NCBI GenBank assembly: GCA_028564675.1
Contig: JAOVVO010000240.1
Span: 42,302 to 106,301 of the forward strand
Direction: 5' to 3'
DNA length: 64,000 nucleotides
Origin: Onchocerca lupi
Lineage: Eukaryota > Nematoda > Chromadorea > Rhabditida > Onchocercidae
Shown here piece after piece: positions 13,252 through 22,600 of this stretch. The translations under genes were made by a program, and so were the position numbers. Positions within the stretch are counted from its first letter, which is position 1. Each line of letters opens with the position of its first letter. The notes beneath the pieces are model-generated. The model worked only from the letters and a program-made list of their open reading frames with translations, did not search any database and had not been told where the DNA came from.

Positions 13252-14313
13252 ATGGATAGGCATGACATCACAGCACGTGTTTTCAGACAGAAGCTGAAAT
13301 CGCAGATGAATTTTATGGTAAAACATGAAGTATTTGGGTCTGTGTACTGCTGGATGTACTCAGTGGAATGGAAAGAGAGAGGATTGCCACATTCACACAC
13401 ACTAATCTGGCTTTATCACAAAATCACTTCAAGTGAAATCGGTAATGTAATATGCGCTGAAATACCGGATGCCGATGTAGATAAGGATTTGTATGAAGTT
13501 GTGACGAAAAATATGATACATGGATCTTGCGGCACACTGAACCCAAAATCACCATGCATGATCGACGGGAAATGCTCTAAGCGATATCCTCGATCATTAA
13601 TATCCAACACAATTACAGGAAGCGATGGATATCCTTTATACAGAAGAAGATAAGCAGAAGTTGGCGGTAAATTAGCAACCATACACATGTGGAATGGTAA
13701 CATTGAAGTAGATAACTGATGGGTTGTTCCATATTCACCTTTGTTATTAAAAGCATACAAAACGCACATAAATGTGGATTGCTGTAATTTCGTTAAATCG
13801 ATCAAATACTTTTGTAAGTACGTTAACAAAGGCAGCGTAAAAGCAGTTATATGCGTGCAGCTTGAAAGAAATGATAGGAATGCGGTATTACATATCGATG
13901 AAATCGCACAATATCAGGCTGGAAGATACATAAGCAGCAATGAAGCTGTATGGCGAATTCTTTCAATTCTCATACATGAGCGAAGTCCAGCTATTGTTCA
14001 CTGGGCAGTATATATGAGAAATGAACAATGCTTTCATTTCACAGCTGCAAATGTGCAACAAATAGTCCTGAATCCACCAGCTAAAATGTTAACTGCTTTC
14101 TTCTCATTATGTAAAAATGACGCATTTGCAAAAACACTGTTATATTCGGAAGTGCCTACATATTACACATGGAATGCGAGTAGAAAATCATTTGAACGAC
14201 GCAAACGAGAAGAATCAGATGACGACAACCTTGCATATTCAAACAAATTACGAGATTGTACACCGTGCATTCTAATCAAGACGAATGCTTCTTCCTTCGC
14301 AAATTGTTACTAA
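13252..14313 (+). pseudogene. Helitron copy A: Rep (HUH/Y2 endonuclease) region, broken
   Basis: Rep nicks single-stranded DNA at Helitron ends and drives rolling-circle-type transposition. The frame at 13252-13653 contains RGLPHSHTLIWL, where H-S-H is the metal-binding HUH motif, followed by NMIHGSCG and KCSKRYPR, all typical of Helitron Rep. The next frame (13741-14313) has SIKYFCKYVNKGS, where the two tyrosines of the YxxxKYxxK-type motif would be the nicking residues. A stop and frame change between 13653 and 13741 separate the histidines from the tyrosines, so no intact enzyme is made. The end of this segment (ADVPTYYTWN-like region) leads to the linker before the helicase. Confidence 0.88.
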
Positions 14314-15066
14314 ATGTGTTCGGTTCAATCTCCTTCCAGCAGTTGAATATGTGCTACTTTCCGCAGTGCATGTCATGCTTTCGATTTATTGGAGAACGAC
14401 CAACACTGGGATGTATGCATTAATAACGCATGCAATATGGCACATCCAAATCAAATTCGTACACTGTTTGCAATCATATTGACCGCCTGCTCTCCTTTAT
14501 TTCCAACAGAGTTATGGGCGAAATATATACCGCATATAGCTGAAGATATTCTCCATCGAAGGCACAGCGAAAATTCAAATATTAGCATGAATTTCACAGC
14601 GCAAATCTATAATGAAACGTTGATAATGATTGAAGACTTGTTCTTACAAATTGCGAACAAAGTTCTCAATCAATTTGGAATTCAATAACCGAATCGATCC
14701 ATTGCTGCTCTGCTCGATGTAGAATTGCGTCGCGAACAAAATTACAATAGGATAATCTTTTATCATATGTGCAATCAAATATTTCTAAGCTAATGCTTGA
14801 GCAGAAAGGCATTTACTATGGGAGTTGAAGAAATCTTTTTAGATACGCCAGGAGGGATTGGTTAACGTTCCTAATTAGATTGATTCTGGCAATAAATCGA
14901 TCCCAAAATGGCGTAACCTTGGCTCTTGCATCGTCCGGAATAGCTGCAACATTGCCATTTGGTGCATGTCGCTTTTTCTTTCTGATAGTGACAAAATAGT
15001 AAGTTGAATTCTGTTCTTCCGTTCTCACAGTTTCTTTTTCTGTTTTTTATTCATTTGGTAACGAAC

Positions 15067-15088
15067 CTCAAACTTGGGTAATTAAACC
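15067..15088 (-). other. Exact 22-nt match to the nematode SL1 spliced leader
   Basis: The reverse complement of 15067-15088 equals all 22 bases of the conserved SL1 exon (it begins GGTTTAATTACC and ends AAGTTTGAG). The bases after it on the minus strand are GTTCGTTACC and then an ATG 12 nt after the leader, the arrangement of a trans-spliced mRNA 5' end. The ATG opens only nine codons. The ~100 bp downstream lack the expected SL RNA fold and a clear Sm site, and there is no 5S rRNA nearby, so an SL RNA gene is less likely than a leader fixed in DNA by reverse transcription. Confidence 0.85.
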
Positions 15089-15238
15089 TTTATTATGATT
15101 AATTCATAAATCAACATACGCAGCAATTATTGCAACAATTATATTAACAATACAATTCCGATAATATCATTAAGAGATTATAATGTAAAAAAGGGGGGAG
15201 ATAGGTTTGGTAAAGAAGAAGCATTGGTTTATCACCAG

Positions 15239-15276
15239 CTGGTCCACTCGACCCAGCTGATGGCAGCTAGTTGGTA
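15239..15276 (+). other. Hairpin followed by CTAG-T, possible nested Helitron 3' end
   Basis: CAGCTGGTC (15236-15245 region) and GACCCAGCTG (about 15250-15259) form a near-perfect stem with a short loop. ATGGCAG and CTAG then follow, with T as the next base. A hairpin, a spacer of about 7 nt, CTRR and a 3' flanking T is the Helitron terminus pattern. The same spacing occurs at the 17.27-kb terminus. No matching 5' end was found. Confidence 0.25.
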
Positions 15277-15288
15277 GAAATGATTTTT

Positions 15289-15441
15289 TTACTCAGGACC
15301 CTCATCTTCTTCGTGGATTGAGGACCCTGGTATCATTTTGCAGAGACAAGCAAGATCCTTTGTTGTCTCGGTAGCATGCGCTTTGGTGCGCATGAGACTT
15401 TGCCAGTAGTTAGCTGATGAGAGCTTTTTAAAGCTCATTAA
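15289..15441 (-). CDS. Candidate terminal exon (50 aa) inside the Helitron insert, unknown product
   Basis: On the minus strand a strong acceptor (TTTTTGTCTATCCAG) precedes position 15441. A phase-0 frame then runs 50 codons to TAA at 15289-15291. It contains LSSANYWQSLMRTKAHATET, then DLACLCKMIPGSSIHEEDEG, with composition unlike the AT-rich surroundings. An AATAAA lies about 195 nt after the stop. I recognise no domain. No upstream exon was identified; upstream partners, if any, would lie beyond 15441 on this strand. It may be a host last exon carried into the Helitron. Confidence 0.35.
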   Translation of the reverse strand, partial: LMSFKKLSSANYWQSLMRTKAHATETTKDLACLCKMIPGSSIHEEDEGPE

Positions 15442-16003
15442 CTGGATAGACAAAAATAATTTTACAATCAACTACGTGAGATATGCAATGTAAATTTTAA
15501 ACAAAGGGATCACTGATTTTTTTCTTTCATCCTCGCGATTTCAGCGACAGTGCAGGAATTGCTCATTCCGCTTTCAAATTGCCATTGAGCAAGCAATTCA
15601 TTGAAACTCTCACATCTGACATTTCCAAAACATCCGGTATGGGAAAAATATTGCAAAATGCAAACTTATTGTTTGGGATGAATGTACAATAGAGCACAAA
15701 AAATCGATCAAGGTTCTTGATCGATCATTGCAAGATTTGCATGAAAATATTAGACCATTTGGGAACGCATTAATATTGCTTGCAGGAGATTTCAGGCAAA
15801 CCTTACCTGTAATTCCTCGATCGACAACAACGGGCAAAATAAATGATTGCCTAAAATACTCTACTTTGTGGAGACATATTAAGACGTAAAATTAATGAAA
15901 AATATGCGTGTTCGATCAACAGGAATATTCTCACATCAATTGCTGGAAATTGGGTATGGAAAGATGCCAGTTGATCTAGTCACAGAACGAATTTCGTTGC
16001 CTC

Positions 16004-16024
16004 AAAAAAAAAAAAAAAAAAAAA
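16004..16024 (+). repeat. A21 homopolymer inside Helitron copy A coding sequence
   Basis: Copy B has only CTCAAACT at the equivalent place, in its SLPQTPAI-encoding segment. Copy A has 21 A residues, so the run arose or expanded after the copies diverged. Confidence 0.85.
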
Positions 16025-16530
16025 CTTCTGCAATTTAGTAACGTCAAAAGATTAGTTGGTTGAAAAGTATTCCCTAATATTCAAACCAATTATAAGAATC
16101 ATGATTGGCTGAGTGTACGACTTATCCTTGCTACCAAGAACGAAGACTTTGACAAACTTAACAATATTATACAATTTAACATTCAAAGCGAAGCAGTAAC
16201 ATATAAATCCTTCGACACTGTTTTGGAAGCAGATAAAGCGGTTAATTATCCAACAGAATTTTTGAATTCACTCGGTCTGCCAAGAATGCCATCGCTCATA
16301 CTGTAGTTGAAAATCGGTGTGCTAATTATTATGTTGCGAAATATCAATCAGTCAAAATTTTGCAGTAGCACGCGACTTAAAGTAAAATAATTAATGAGCG
16401 ACATCATAGAAGTAACGATCTTGACAGAACCTTTCAAAAAAAAAAAAAAAAAAGAAAGAAAGAAAGATAATCTCTATATCTTCACAGAATAACAAAAAAT
16501 ATTGTACAGTACCTACAAGTATTGTGAAAT

Positions 16531-17256
16531 TAGAAATATTAGATGTGGGTGAAAACTAAAAGATGTCAAATAACGCCATGACAATAATCGTAAACAAGAA
16601 ATATTAAAGGTCAAGTGGCGCGACATAGTTTCAAAGGACGAAAAACATGTCTAACACCAAAACGCTGCAATTCACAGATAAATGGCAAAGATCCACGCAG
16701 CAAGAGCACAGTTCGGAGTTCCGAGGGTTCCAGTTCGACAGTTCAAAGCGAGCAAAAGTAGCAAAAATCCGGCAATTCGCTTGAAGAGTATTCTTTTCTA
16801 TCAGCGACAAAGGAAAGAACAACCCAGCGATTAATTTTGCTAGATGTTTTCTGATAATTGTTTATTATGACGAATCACTCATCATCAGTCAATAAAATCT
16901 TTCTTAACAGCATTCATCTCTCATACAAGACACAAAATACCTCCTCGCATCTAATAGCAAGAATCAGTCTCCAATCCAACCAAACCACAAGTCAATTTAC
17001 AAAGTATCAGTTCTTTTTCCTCACCACTAGAAACATGTTCTTTCTCTTTTCTTTTTTTCCACTTAACTAGACTGAGCTGAGCAACACTGTATAAAAATAT
17101 GGCGTATTCGAATGCAACTTGTATCAAAATTTCAAGACAATAATAAGGACTTTCTGATATCTAAGATTTTGAATTAATATAAATAAGATGGTATCTAAGA
17201 ACTTTCTGCAGTTTCAGATTTTTGAATAAATGAACTGACATTTTTGTTTATATAGA
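16531..17256. other. Spacer between the inverted Helitron copies
   Basis: About 725 bp separate the end of the copy A arm from the candidate 3' terminus of copy B. Apart from the GC-richer patch at 16640-16800 (see the 45-aa ORF) nothing recognisable was found. Confidence 0.5.
16647..16784 (+). CDS. Orphan small ORF of 45 aa between the two Helitrons
   Basis: An ATG at 16647 opens 45 codons to TGA at 16782-16784: MSNTKTLQFTDKWQRS near the start, KRAKVAKIRQFA at the end. The stretch is clearly GC-richer than its flanks. A second plus-strand frame across the same bases is also open, and the minus strand encodes a hydrophobic run (AGFLLLLLALN), so coding strand is uncertain. It lies in the spacer between inverted Helitron arms, where captured host sequence is possible. 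No homologue recognised. Confidence 0.22.
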   Translation: MSNTKTLQFTDKWQRSTQQEHSSEFRGFQFDSSKRAKVAKIRQFA

Positions 17257-17287
17257 CTAGCTAGAGTCGGAGACGCGAAGCGTCGCC
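17257..17287 (-). other. Helitron 3' terminus: hairpin plus CTAG
   Basis: On the minus strand, GACGC-TTC-GCGTC (17272-17284) makes a perfect 5-bp stem with a 3-nt loop. It is followed by TCCGACT, CTAG and a second CTAG ending at 17257, then T. Helitrons end in CTRR about 10 nt after a hairpin and insert between A and T, so the flanking T fits. The forward strand also has CTAG followed by T after the hairpin (near 17297), so orientation rests on the neighbouring copy B. Confidence 0.55.
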
Positions 17288-18317
17288 ATGGTCCAGCTAG
17301 TTATGTCATAAAAATCTCGCCAAAAATTGTGCCAGTCTTTTATGATCGTTACGAAATATTGCAAACCACTTCTACTTAAATTCTATATATACTCGAGCAT
17401 TCAGTCTGTCGAATCATTTCAGTGAATTCAGCACACTTATACTAGTCCATTTCAATTGTCAACAATATAACTTCGATACGTCAATGGGTACTTCAGCAAG
17501 AAGCAGCTGATTATCATCCCCAACCAAAGTGTTAGAGAGCATATCATTGACAAAAAAGTCTTCACCATCAATACTTCTAAGGATTCTGTTGCAATAACTC
17601 TATCCTTCATATTTCTGGGACTGTTCTCTCATTTGTTCAATTAAATTCAAGAAAATTTTCGAATTATTCATTTTCCACAGAAAACAAGATTAGCTTTCCA
17701 ACTTCCGTATAAAATGACAAAAGAAAAACCACATATCTTGGTAACTATATTTTCGGAGATGCAATCTTTCATCTTACTGATAAAAGTAAAATTACAACTG
17801 ATCAAAAAAGGTAATTAATCATTTTATTACATATGAGCAAAAATTTTTTTATTGATATATAACTACCATTATTATTTGTGGAAGAACTGAAATGGCTCTT
17901 CATTTATTAGTATCTTATCACTACAAGAACTTGATTTATATTTTTTAATACTTGCTATCAACGTTATAGAAAACTCATCAATAATTACTATTCAGTAATT
18001 TGGAGGCTTTCGATTGTAATCATATCCAAATTTCAGTCTCGCTCCGCTGAAATTTTTTTTTCTTATCGCTTGTGGCTTTTTACGAAACGTTCCAAGTACT
18101 CCATCGATTGCTCCCAAATTTTGGAACAGCCTTGCACTCGAATAGGTACATGTTTTTTTATAAATAAAATAAGTAATTTAATATTTTTGTTTGTTTTTTG
18201 TGTAATTCGTTCATTTTTTGATTTGTGGGGAATGTAGTTGCGTCGCACAAATATCTTGGTCATGATGATGTATAATGAAATGTTTCATTCAAGCAATTTA
18301 TTTCACAATACTTGTGG

Positions 18318-19620
18318 GTATACAACATTTTTTATTATTCTGTATAGATATAGAGATTGTGTTGTTTGCTGACTATAGAACACGCAACATATAATTCTTT
18401 ATGTGAGAAGCAATCGGTCTTGAGATCTAAAACGCACAATTCTAACGATTGACCCTGAGCTTTGTTGATGGTGAGGCAAACGCCAATAGAATTGGGAATT
18501 GCAATCTCTTAAATTGAAATGGCATATCTTTGGAATCATAGGAATGCGAGGAATAAGGACATTTTACCTTTTGAAAGGTCCTGTCAAGATTGTTGCTTCT
18601 ACAACGTTGCTCATTAACTTTTTTACTGTAAGTCGCAAGCTACTGCAAAGGTTTGAATGGTTGGTATTTCGCAACATGATAATTGGCACAGAGATTTTCA
18701 ACTGCAGTATGTGCGATTGCATTCCTGGAAGATCGAGTGAATTAAAAAATTCTGTTGGATAATTACCGTTTCATCTGCTTCTACAATAGTGTCAAACTTG
18801 TATGTGACTGCCTCGCTTTGAATGTTAGATTGTATAATATTGTTAAGTTCTTTCGATGTCTTTGTTCTTGGTAGCAAGAATAGCTCGTACACTTAGCCAA
18901 TCATGATTCTTATGATTGGTTTGGATATTGGGAAATACTTTTTCAACCAACTCTCCTTTTGAAGTTACTAAATTGCAGGAGTTTGAGGCAATGAAATTCG
19001 TCCTGTGGTCAGATCAACCGGCATCTCTCCGTTTCCAATATCTAGCAATTGCTGTGAGAATATTCCAGCTGATCGATCCTTTTGCAGTTGAACACGCATG
19101 TTTGTAGTTAATTTTAAAGTCTTAACGTGTCTCCACAAAGTAGAATATTTTAGGCAATCATTTATTTTGCCCGTTGTTGTCGATCGAGGAATTACAGGTA
19201 AGGTTTGCCTGAAATCTCCTGCAAGCAATATTAATGCGTTCCCAAATGGTCTAATATTTTCATGCAAATCTTGCAATGATCGATCAAGAACCTTGATCGA
19301 TTTTTTGTGCTCTATTGTACATTCATCCCAAACAATAAGTTTGCATTTTGCAATATTTTTCCCATACCGGATGTTTTGGAAATGTCAGATGTGAGAGTTT
19401 CAATGAATTGCTTGCTCAATGGCAATTTCAAAGAGGAATGGACAGTTTTGTCACTATATAGCAATATTGCAGTTATTCCGGAAGATGCAAGAGCTAAGGT
19501 TATGCCATTTTGGGATCGAATTGTTGCCAGAATCAATCTAATTAGGAACGTTAACCAATCCCTCCTGGCGTATCTAAAAAGATTTCTTGAACACCCTTAC
19601 TGATAGTTTACATCATTTGA
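18318..19620 (-). pseudogene. Helitron copy B: PIF1-type helicase, broken
   Basis: Read on the minus strand: IFLDTPGGIG followed by a stop near 19590 (Walker A destroyed); IRSQNGITLALASSGITAIL at about 19470-19530; LLFGMNV where the Walker B acidic residues are expected, near 19315; NALILLAGDFRQTLPVIPRS in the frame 18968-19276; LKLTTNMRVQL; and, after further frames, VCLTINKAQGQSLELCVLDL and SHKELYVACS near 18390-18480, the late PIF1 motifs. At least four frame changes or stops interrupt it. Unlike copy A it keeps the C-terminal motifs. Confidence 0.87.
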
Positions 19621-22600
19621 TCGTAAATGTTTTTTTGCTCAAGCATTAGCTTAGAAATATTTGGTTGCACATATGATAAAAGATTATCCTATTGTAATTT
19701 TGTTCGCGACGCAATTCTACATCGGGCAGAGCAGCAATGGATCAACTCGGTTATTGCATTCCAAATTGATTGAGAACTTTGTTCGCAATTTGTAAGAACA
19801 AGTCTTCAATCATTATCAACGTTTCGTTGTAGATTTGCTCTGTGAAATTCATGTTAATATTTGAATTTTCGCTGTGCCTTCGATGGAGAATATCTTCAGC
19901 CATATGCGGTATATATTTCGCCCATAACTCTGTTGGAAATAAAGGAGAGCAGACGGTCAATATGATTGCAAACAGTGTACGAATTTGATTTGGATGTGCC
20001 ACGATCACTGGTGCTATCATTGTAAGTAAGAGAGGAAATTTTTTCAATTTAATCAGCAAAAAAGGCAACGAGAAATAAACATGTTTTACATTTTTTGCAC
20101 TTCAGAAGTTTCAATAAGTAACAAAACAAGCATCAGCTATTTATCATGATATTTACACTCATGATCCTAATATAAACATAGAAAATGAAATAAGATAAAA
20201 AAAAATTTTCAATTTAAAAAAAGAGAAAATCTCTTAAAAAAGGGAAAGATTCTTGAGATGAATTTATTTTTGTTGAATTTTTAGTAAATTTTTGAACGAA
20301 ATAATCGTGCAGTCTTCTTTTATGCATATCTAAATTGCGAAAGAAAAATTTCTTTCTACATTGCTAGTCTCATTTTACATCAAAAGTCCAAAAATTGAGA
20401 GTGAAATTGGAAAATAAAATTGAAATTTAATTAGCAATTATTAGAATTAATTAAGATCCGTAAATTGATATATAATGTTGAAAAATGCTTCAAACTTCTG
20501 ATAGTTTGCATAAAAGAATATTTTTACATTCTATCAGCATTACCATTGGAATTGATTTGCATTGTAAATTTATAATTTTTTCCTCAAATTTTAATCATTT
20601 TCAAAGTTTGGAATAGATATTTTTCTTTACTGGAAATAATACATTCGATAAAATCTTCGAAAAAATTTGTTTAATGTGATTTTATGAAAGATGCATTTAA
20701 ATAATTTTTTATTGCAACTAAATTTATGAGAAAAGAAAAACATTTGTTAATGAAAGATATGATGCAAATTTGAAAAGATATTTCTTAAATATCATTACTA
20801 TTACTATATCACATGGATATGGAATAATTTAATGCATCAGTCACTGTTGTTGTTAATTTGGTACAGTTACCATCCCTTATCACTTTCTGATTATCTTATC
20901 ATTAACTGAATCATCATTATTAGCTTCGTTTCAATTGTAGCTTTTATGTTATAGTATTGGCAATTAGTATCTTTTTTTCTTTTTGCTGCATCAAAATGCA
21001 ATACTCGCATCATTCATTATCAATCTGTTTGATTTATAATTTTTTGAACTTCCATTATTCATATCTTATACCTAAAAATGAACAATCAATAATTCTTTAA
21101 TATCGCTCTTTCCTTTTACCATTTTTATTAATTACTGTCATAGTCATCTTTGCGTTATATTTTTTCTTATTATCATTGTTATTAATTATTCAAAATTTTT
21201 ATACTCGCTTCATATCAGAAAATATTAAGCAGTAGCATATAGTTATAAAATATAATATTTCTGTTATTGATAGTTTGCTTCAAAGAAGTAAATTATATTT
21301 CCGTTCCTCTTTACTTTATTTCTAGCATGTCATATTTTTTCTCGTACTAACAATTTTATTTTTAAAAAGAATATTTATTGAAATTTTTTTACATAACGAA
21401 AGTTATTTGTTGAAACTTTTTTGAGAAGAGTATTTGGGTAATTTTCTGAAAGAAAATATTTTTAGAATTTTTTCAAAAAAAAAAAAAAAAAAAATAGAAA
21501 TACCGAAAAGATCGTTACAACATACATATATATGTTTTTCATTTTTTGCCAATTTTTCGTCACTTTGTAATTGTGACTTTTAGCAAATTAATACTGTTAC
21601 TGACGTTTGTCTTTTTTTATTTATATTTAGAAAATATAAATGGCAAAAAAAAAGATCATAGTGTGATGTTATTAACGAGTTCCAGAAAAGGAAATATTTG
21701 AGAAAGAATTTTGGAAAAATAAAATAATGAAGATGATGAAGGCAAAAAAAAAAAAGAGAAATGATTAATTGATAATTAAATTTCCTGTTTACTTCTTTTG
21801 CTCTCTCTTTCCTTCTTTTCTTTTCTTTTTGTAAAAAATGTTAAAATGTTGAAAATTATAAAAAGTTGTTTTTATAAAATCTAGTGCGAAACAATTTTTT
21901 ATAATCTTCGACATTTTTAACATTTCTAAAATCTTGAAAAAAGAATATTGATTTCAAAATTTAAAACTAGAAAAAACGATTTGATCGATTATTTTATCAT
22001 GATACAGAAAATTAAGATAAGCATTTTTGTAAAATTTTCGTTTAACTGTTCATATTTATCATATTATTAGGATTTCAACGGAAGCTTATAGAATTAATAA
22101 TCAGAAAAACTTCAACCCATCATTTAGTGAAGGAGAATAATTTTGTTTATATCAATAAGAAAATGGAATGAAAAAGAATACAATGTTAAATGGAATTAAT
22201 GTTGTTGACTTTTCATTTCATAGTACTTTATATTCTAGTCTTTAATACCAAAATATGCCATTAAAGAATGTATATTTGTTAGTACCGAATTATGTCGTTG
22301 AAGAAAGTGTAATTGAAAAGTTTTCGTTTTTTTTTTCTTTTTACTTTTCTTTCTTCGTTTAAACTTATTAAAATTGAATTTGTCCTTGTATTAATTCATT
22401 CAATTTACGGCACCCTTATTTGGCTGATAAAAGCATCGATTATTCAAATACATTTGTGATATTTTTCGTCTTTAATCTGCTGCGATTCATCATACAATTG
22501 CTAATAAAATGAAAAGTTTTCTTAATTTCAAAAAATCCTATCGAACTTAGCTATAGCTTTAATTTCGTGAGAATACATTAATGAAATTATCCGAAGAATG

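Larger units (their letters stand above)
14996..15565. other. ~570-bp insert in Helitron copy A, absent from copy B
   Basis: Copies A and B align through a shared GATAGTGACAAAA, ending at 14996 in A, and again from about 15566 (CATTCC and the KLPLS codons). B has only a few bases between. The insert contains, on its minus strand, an exon-like frame with a good acceptor (15289-15441), an AATAAA at 15089-15094 and an exact SL1 match at 15067-15088. On the plus strand, its edges look like splice sites: GTAAGTT at 14999 and TTTCAG ending at 15544. Whether it is an intron, a captured gene piece or a retroposed chimera is not settled. Confidence 0.7.
14389..16529 (+). pseudogene. Helitron copy A: PIF1-type helicase region, broken and with an insert
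   Basis: The 14389-14688 frame (HPNQIRTLFAIILTACSPLF, EILHRRHSENSN-like) is the linker into the helicase. The Walker A region near 14825 reads IFLDTPGGIG and then a stop, where GGTGKT is expected. It is followed by LALASSGIAAT. After the ~570-bp insert, homology resumes at about 15566 with HSAFKLPLSKQFIETL. Later frames match the walker-B/AGDFRQTLPVI and TTNMR segments also found in copy B. The late segment with NKAQGQS and LYVACS is missing, replaced by an A tract and GAAA repeats at about 16435-16466. The arm 14439-16529 is the inverted partner of 18300-20000. Confidence 0.87.
12090..16530 (+). mobile_element. Degenerate autonomous Helitron, copy A
   Basis: Successive reading frames on the plus strand give, in Helitron order, the N-terminal Helitron_like_N region, the HUH/Y2 Rep endonuclease, and a PIF1/RecD-like helicase. 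The order and spacing are those of one RepHel protein, but stops and frameshifts break it in many places. The 5' boundary (about 12090) is only where protein similarity becomes visible; no 5' TC terminus was fixed. The right boundary is where similarity to copy B stops (16529). A ~570-bp insert (about 14996-15565), two long A tracts (16004-16024 and about 16435-16453) and a ~210-bp deletion removing late helicase motifs are further damage. The element cannot encode an intact transposase. Confidence 0.88.
17257..20000 (-). mobile_element. Helitron copy B, 5'-truncated, inverted relative to copy A
   Basis: On the minus strand this copy starts abruptly at 20000, at the codons HPNQIRTLFA, and runs through the helicase to about 18318. 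It continues as non-coding tail to a candidate 3' terminus at 17257. The Rep region and N-terminus are absent, so the copy is non-autonomous and 5'-truncated. Region 18300-20000 is the inverted partner of 14439-16529 in copy A. It lacks the insert and both A-tract expansions of copy A but shares its Walker A lesion. Confidence 0.85.

Noticed and set aside
14980..15088. SL1 RNA gene
   Set aside because: After the SL1 bases there is no matching stem-loop I partner, no clear Sm site and no nearby 5S rRNA.
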